From contig NC_014623.1 of the NCBI RefSeq assembly GCF_000165485.1, positions 1,135,501-1,199,500 of the forward strand: a DNA stretch of 64,000 nt. The letters run 5' to 3'. Numbering within the stretch: the first letter of the stretch is position 1; the number at the start of each line of letters is the position of its first letter. Source of the DNA: Stigmatella aurantiaca DW4/3-1 (lineage in GTDB: Bacteria > Myxococcota > Myxococcia > Myxococcales > Myxococcaceae). A model generated the notes under the pieces. That model was not told the origin of the DNA. It did no database searches and was given only the letters and a program-made list of their open reading frames with translations. The translations under genes and the position numbers were made by a program. Positions 61,046 through 64,000 of the stretch are shown in pieces.

Positions 61046-62954
61046 CTTCCGGGTGTTGCGCAGGGCGGGGGGGCCGCCGCCGGAAGCCTTCCAGACCCTC
61101 TTCGAGGTGCTGGACGAGCCGCTGGCGCTGTGTGACGGCGACTTGAGGCTGCAAGCGGCGAATCCGCCCTTCCTGCGCTTCTGTACCGCCCACGGCACCA
61201 CGGCCGAGGGCATGGTGGCGGGCATGGTGCAGACACTGTCCCAGGAGCCCGGGTTGGTTCCGGAGGATGGGGACAGCTCGGACGTGGAGGTTCCGCTGCC
61301 GGGCCGGCGCTGCGTGCTGCTGACGGTGGCGCGCCGGGGGGACACGGTGGCGGTGCGCGGCCGGCTGGAGCCCGGGCGGCTCATGGTGGCCGAGCGCGCC
61401 CTGCTGGAGCAGGCCCGGACCGAAGGCGTCCTGCTCGACCTGAGCCGCAGCGTGGCGGAGGCCAGCGGCGAGGAGGAACTGGTGGCGGCGGTGGCGCGCG
61501 GGGTGAAGGAGCTGTTCCCCAGCCGCACCTTCTGCATCCGCATCGTGGATGCGCGCACCTGCGGCCTCACCTCGCTCTACGCGGAAGGCCGGTTGAAGGA
61601 GGGCGCGCACGAGCCCTTGGTCCTCAAGCGCAGCGCGGTGGCGCGGACCCACCTGGAGATGGCGCGGCTGCCCTCCGACCGGGTGATGGTGGCCCGGGAG
61701 GTACCGCTCATTTTCACGGGTACGGCGCTCGGTGTGAGCGCTCCCTTGGTGGCGAGCGGCCAGCTCTTTGGCGCCATCAACATGGAGTACCCGGAGGGGC
61801 TCGAGGCGGACGTCTCCCACGATGAGCGGGTGCTCCTGCAACTTGCCAACCAGGTGGCCGTGGCGGTGCGCAACGCCAAGCTCATCGACGAGCTGACGTT
61901 CGTGCGCAAGTACCTGGAGGACCTGCTGGAGCGGGCCAATGCCCTCATCCTCGTGGCGAACCGGGACCGGCAGGTGGTGGTGTTCAACCAGGCCCTCTCG
62001 GCGCTCACCGGCTTCGCGAAGGAGGAAGTGCTGGGCAAGGACGTGTTCGCCTTCATCCCCGAGGACGAGCAGCTGCGCTTCGGCGCGATGCTGTCGGCGG
62101 CCATGCGCGGCGAGCGGGTCAACAGCATCGAGACGCGGCTGCGCTCACGCGACCGGGAAGTGCGCGTCACGTTCGCCACCTCCCACATGCTCACGCCCCA
62201 GGGCGAAGTCGAGGGCGTCATCGCCATCGGGCAGGACATCACCGTCATGAAGGAGCTGGAGAAGCGCATCATCCACGCCGAGAAGCTGGCCTCCATCGGC
62301 CAACTGGCCGCCAGCGTGGTGCATGAAATCAACAACCCGATGACGGCGGTGGCCACCTACGCCGAGGCGTTGCTGATGAATGCGCGGCTCCGCCCCAACT
62401 CCACGGCCGAGCAGGACAAGCTGAAGAAGATCCGCGAGAGCAGCGACCGCATCCTGCGCTTCACCCGGGACCTGGTGTCCTATGCGCGGCCGGCCAAGGA
62501 GAAGCCGGAGCAAGTTCCGCTGGAGTCCATCCTCGAGCAGGCCGTGAGCTACTGCGAGCACGTGGTCTCGCACGCGAAGGTGAACGTGGAGCGCGACTAC
62601 GCCCCGTTGCCGCCCGTCTCCGCGGTGCGCGCCAACCTGGTCCAGGTCTTCGTCAACCTCATCACCAACGCCTGCCACGCCATGGTGTCCGGCGGAAAGG
62701 TGATGCTGTCCACCCGGCGAGATGGCCAGGACGCGGTGGTCCTGGTGCGGGACACGGGCACGGGCATCGACCCCAAGCACCTGGGGCACATCTTCGACCC
62801 CTTCTTCACCACGAAGGAGGAGGGAAAGGGCACGGGGCTGGGGCTCTCCATCGTCCAGGGCATCGTGGAGAGCCACGGCGGCCGCATCACCGTGGACAGC
62901 ACGCTGGGCGAAGGCACCGTCTTCACCCTGCGGCTGCCCCTGGCCAAGCCCTGA
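61035..62954 (+). CDS. PAS/GAF sensor histidine kinase
   Basis: This 639-residue complete kinase has a PAS-like N-terminus (~15-110), GAF (~125-290), PAS (~300-410), HisKA (H in SVVHEINNPMTAVATY) and a HATPase domain with N box (LVNLITNACHAM), G1 (VLVRDTGTGID), F (IFDPFFTTK) and G2 (GKGTGLGLSI). No membrane helix is seen, so it is cytoplasmic and probably senses a soluble signal. It starts 11 bases before the stop of the ATPase-less kinase, so the two are made in matched amounts. No response regulator is in the window. Confidence 0.93.
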   Translation: MKSDFRVLRRAGGPPPEAFQTLFEVLDEPLALCDGDLRLQAANPPFLRFCTAHGTTAEGMVAGMVQTLSQEPGLVPEDGDSSDVEVPLPGRRCVLLTVARRGDTVAVRGRLEPGRLMVAERALLEQARTEGVLLDLSRSVAEASGEEELVAAVARGVKELFPSRTFCIRIVDARTCGLTSLYAEGRLKEGAHEPLVLKRSAVARTHLEMARLPSDRVMVAREVPLIFTGTALGVSAPLVASGQLFGAINMEYPEGLEADVSHDERVLLQLANQVAVAVRNAKLIDELTFVRKYLEDLLERANALILVANRDRQVVVFNQALSALTGFAKEEVLGKDVFAFIPEDEQLRFGAMLSAAMRGERVNSIETRLRSRDREVRVTFATSHMLTPQGEVEGVIAIGQDITVMKELEKRIIHAEKLASIGQLAASVVHEINNPMTAVATYAEALLMNARLRPNSTAEQDKLKKIRESSDRILRFTRDLVSYARPAKEKPEQVPLESILEQAVSYCEHVVSHAKVNVERDYAPLPPVSAVRANLVQVFVNLITNACHAMVSGGKVMLSTRRDGQDAVVLVRDTGTGIDPKHLGHIFDPFFTTKEEGKGTGLGLSIVQGIVESHGGRITVDSTLGEGTVFTLRLPLAKP

Positions 62955-62960
62955 GGCCGC

Positions 62961-63680
62961 TCAGTAGCGGACCTGCAACTCCAACTGCCGGGCGGGCTTG
63001 CCGTCCAGAGCCTCCAGGCGGACGGTGTACTTGCTGTGGTGCAGCTCCGCGGGGGCCTGGAGCGTGGCGGGGGCGTTGGGCGAGGCCACCGCGCTGGCCA
63101 CGGGCCCCTGCTCCGGCTTGACGGAGACCTTCACCCGGCCCTGGCCCACGCTCAGGGAGATGTCCAGCGGCATGCCGCCCCGGGGAGGCCGGTTCTCGTG
63201 GCTGTACTGCTCCAGCCGTGAGCCGCTCAGCTCATCCGCCCGGAGCCGTGACTCGGCCTTGTCCGCGAGCAGGCCGCCCGAGCCGCTGCGCTGGGTGCCA
63301 TTCATGCTGCCACTGGTGCTGTAGAAGTACTCGGCGTCGTAGACGTCCTGCGGCACGCGCTTCACCTCGAAGCGATCCGTCTTCTGCTCCGCCGCCGCGC
63401 CCGCCCCGGGTTTCGCGGAGAGGACGAAGGTGAACACGTTGGCCCCGTCCTTCAGGGGCTGGGTGAGCTCGAAGCGGCCTTCCTGGAGGGCCACGGGCGT
63501 GCCATTGAGCGTGAGCGAGGGCTCCACGCCGCGCACCTGTCCACTGAAGGCCTGGGATTCCGAGGGCGTGACGGAAGGGGGATCCATGTCGAGCTTCAGG
63601 GCCACGCCCTTGCCCTGGCACCCCCAGAGTCCACCCCAGCCGAGCACTGCCACCACCGCGAGAAAGGCTCCCGTGCGCAT
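62961..63680 (-). CDS. Lipoprotein of unknown function
   Basis: The protein has 239 residues with lipobox LWGCQG. Residues ~25-105 look like a beta-sandwich repeat (VEPSLTLNGTPVALQEGRF is typical of glucodextranase-like Ig domains). Residues ~110-160 are Ser/Gly-rich, and the end is beta-rich. No catalytic motif recognised. It ends six bases after the convergent kinase stop and shares a short gap (9 bases) with the gene upstream on the same strand. Confidence 0.8.
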   Translation of the reverse strand: MRTGAFLAVVAVLGWGGLWGCQGKGVALKLDMDPPSVTPSESQAFSGQVRGVEPSLTLNGTPVALQEGRFELTQPLKDGANVFTFVLSAKPGAGAAAEQKTDRFEVKRVPQDVYDAEYFYSTSGSMNGTQRSGSGGLLADKAESRLRADELSGSRLEQYSHENRPPRGGMPLDISLSVGQGRVKVSVKPEQGPVASAVASPNAPATLQAPAELHHSKYTVRLEALDGKPARQLELQVRY

Positions 63681-63689
63681 CGTGTCTCC

Positions 63690-64000
63690 TCAGGAGTCGC
63701 CCTTGTCGTCCAACTCGCGGGTGAACTCCTCGTTGGTGAGCATGCCCTTGCGCGCCATGATGCGCATGAGTGCCCAGAACTTGCGTTCCAGCTCCTCGAC
63801 CCGGTCCGGCTCGTCCCGCAGGCCGCCGCCGATGAGGTAGTCCAGGTCGTCCAGCACCCCCGAGCCGCCCGGGGCGGGCCGCTTCTGCGCCTTGGCCCCC
63901 TTCTTGCGTCGCTGCTGCTCGCGCTCGGTGATGAGGTCCGCCAGGGAGGTGCGCTGCGTCTTCTCCGCGGCGCTCAGCTCCTCGCCGACAATGACCTCCT
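63690..64000 (-). CDS. Protein of unknown function, C-terminal part (5' end outside window)
   Basis: A frame is open from the window edge to the TGA at 63690-63692 on the minus strand, giving 102 visible residues. It reads as a charged, helical region (SLADLITEREQQRRKKG, then VLDDLDYLIGGG) ending in a helix ELERKFWALMRIMARKGML then TNEEFTREL, a pattern seen in adaptor-type proteins. There is no domain that I can name. Only nine bases separate it from the lipoprotein gene downstream, so they are likely cotranscribed. Confidence 0.75.
   Translation of the reverse strand, partial: EVIVGEELSAAEKTQRTSLADLITEREQQRRKKGAKAQKRPAPGGSGVLDDLDYLIGGGLRDEPDRVEELERKFWALMRIMARKGMLTNEEFTRELDDKGDS

Overview
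The window is high-GC DNA from a delta-type social bacterium. I infer a myxobacterium (Myxococcota, probably the Cystobacter/Stigmatella/Myxococcus group). The reasons are a traA-traB outer-membrane-exchange locus with a MYXO-CTERM-like C-terminus, many lipoproteins, sensor kinases, a CotH-lamin-tail protein and a large secreted starch-degrading enzyme. No prophage, insertion sequence, CRISPR array, rRNA or complete tRNA was seen. Genes are dense on both strands and often overlap by 4 bases (ATGA, GTGA), which marks translationally coupled pairs.

Layout. 1-6.9 kb: 3' end of a chemoreceptor, a thioredoxin-CotH pair, an SMI1/KNR4 protein with an acidic and then a histone-H1-like tail, an AI-2E family exporter and a SanA-like protein. 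7.1-11.7 kb: ATP synthase subunits gamma, beta and epsilon, interrupted by an antisense aldo/keto reductase and by a small secreted protein. 11.9-16.6 kb: ADP-ribosylglycohydrolase-like protein, a holin-X/DUF3618-like membrane pair, glucose-6-phosphate isomerase and a fatty-acid hydroxylase controlled by a TetR regulator with a clear operator. 17.5-22 kb: M23 peptidase, a dynamin-like GTPase and an alkylation-repair operon (Ada-AlkA fusion plus Ogt). 22.1-25.3 kb: an FAD oxidoreductase translationally coupled to an ECF41 sigma factor, preceded by a sequence that matches the ECF41 promoter consensus; then a methyltransferase and a small lipoprotein. 25.6-29.9 kb: a 1451-residue GH57/GH119-type amylase with four FN3, two CBM25 and one CBM20 module, a strong intrinsic terminator and an upstream direct repeat.

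30-35.3 kb: a metallo-beta-lactamase-fold protein, a DCC1-lipase-maturation-factor fusion, two tandem coiled-coil lipoproteins behind a sigma-54-like promoter and a BIG2 lipoprotein. 35.4-41.4 kb: traB and traA (cell-surface recognition and outer-membrane exchange) with three paralogous XRE regulators upstream. The non-coding DNA between these genes is strongly enriched in ACCTG/CAGGT elements, and the regulators share an upstream element. 41.5-47 kb: a second dynamin-like GTPase, a thioredoxin-TPR lipoprotein, a metallophosphoesterase and a LuxR regulator. 47.2-52.9 kb: a proteasome/HslV-like Ntn hydrolase coupled to a phospholipase-C-like protein, small membrane and lipoproteins, a dienelactone hydrolase and a GreB-like protein lacking the acidic tip. 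53.2-57.1 kb: surface lipoprotein, pteridine-reductase-type SDR plus a second SDR, queuosine-precursor transporter and QueD. 57.4-64 kb: beta-helix lipoprotein, an unusual pair of overlapping sensor kinases (the first without an ATPase domain), a lipoprotein and a gene cut by the window edge.

How genes work together. The clearest functional units are traA-traB (both needed for outer-membrane exchange in myxobacteria), the self-regulated oxidoreductase-ECF41 pair, the Ada-AlkA/Ogt repair operon, TetR-hydroxylase, the queT/queD neighbours and the kinase pair. The most promising undescribed units are the XRE trio with its repeated motif next to traAB and the Ntn-hydrolase/phospholipase-like pair.
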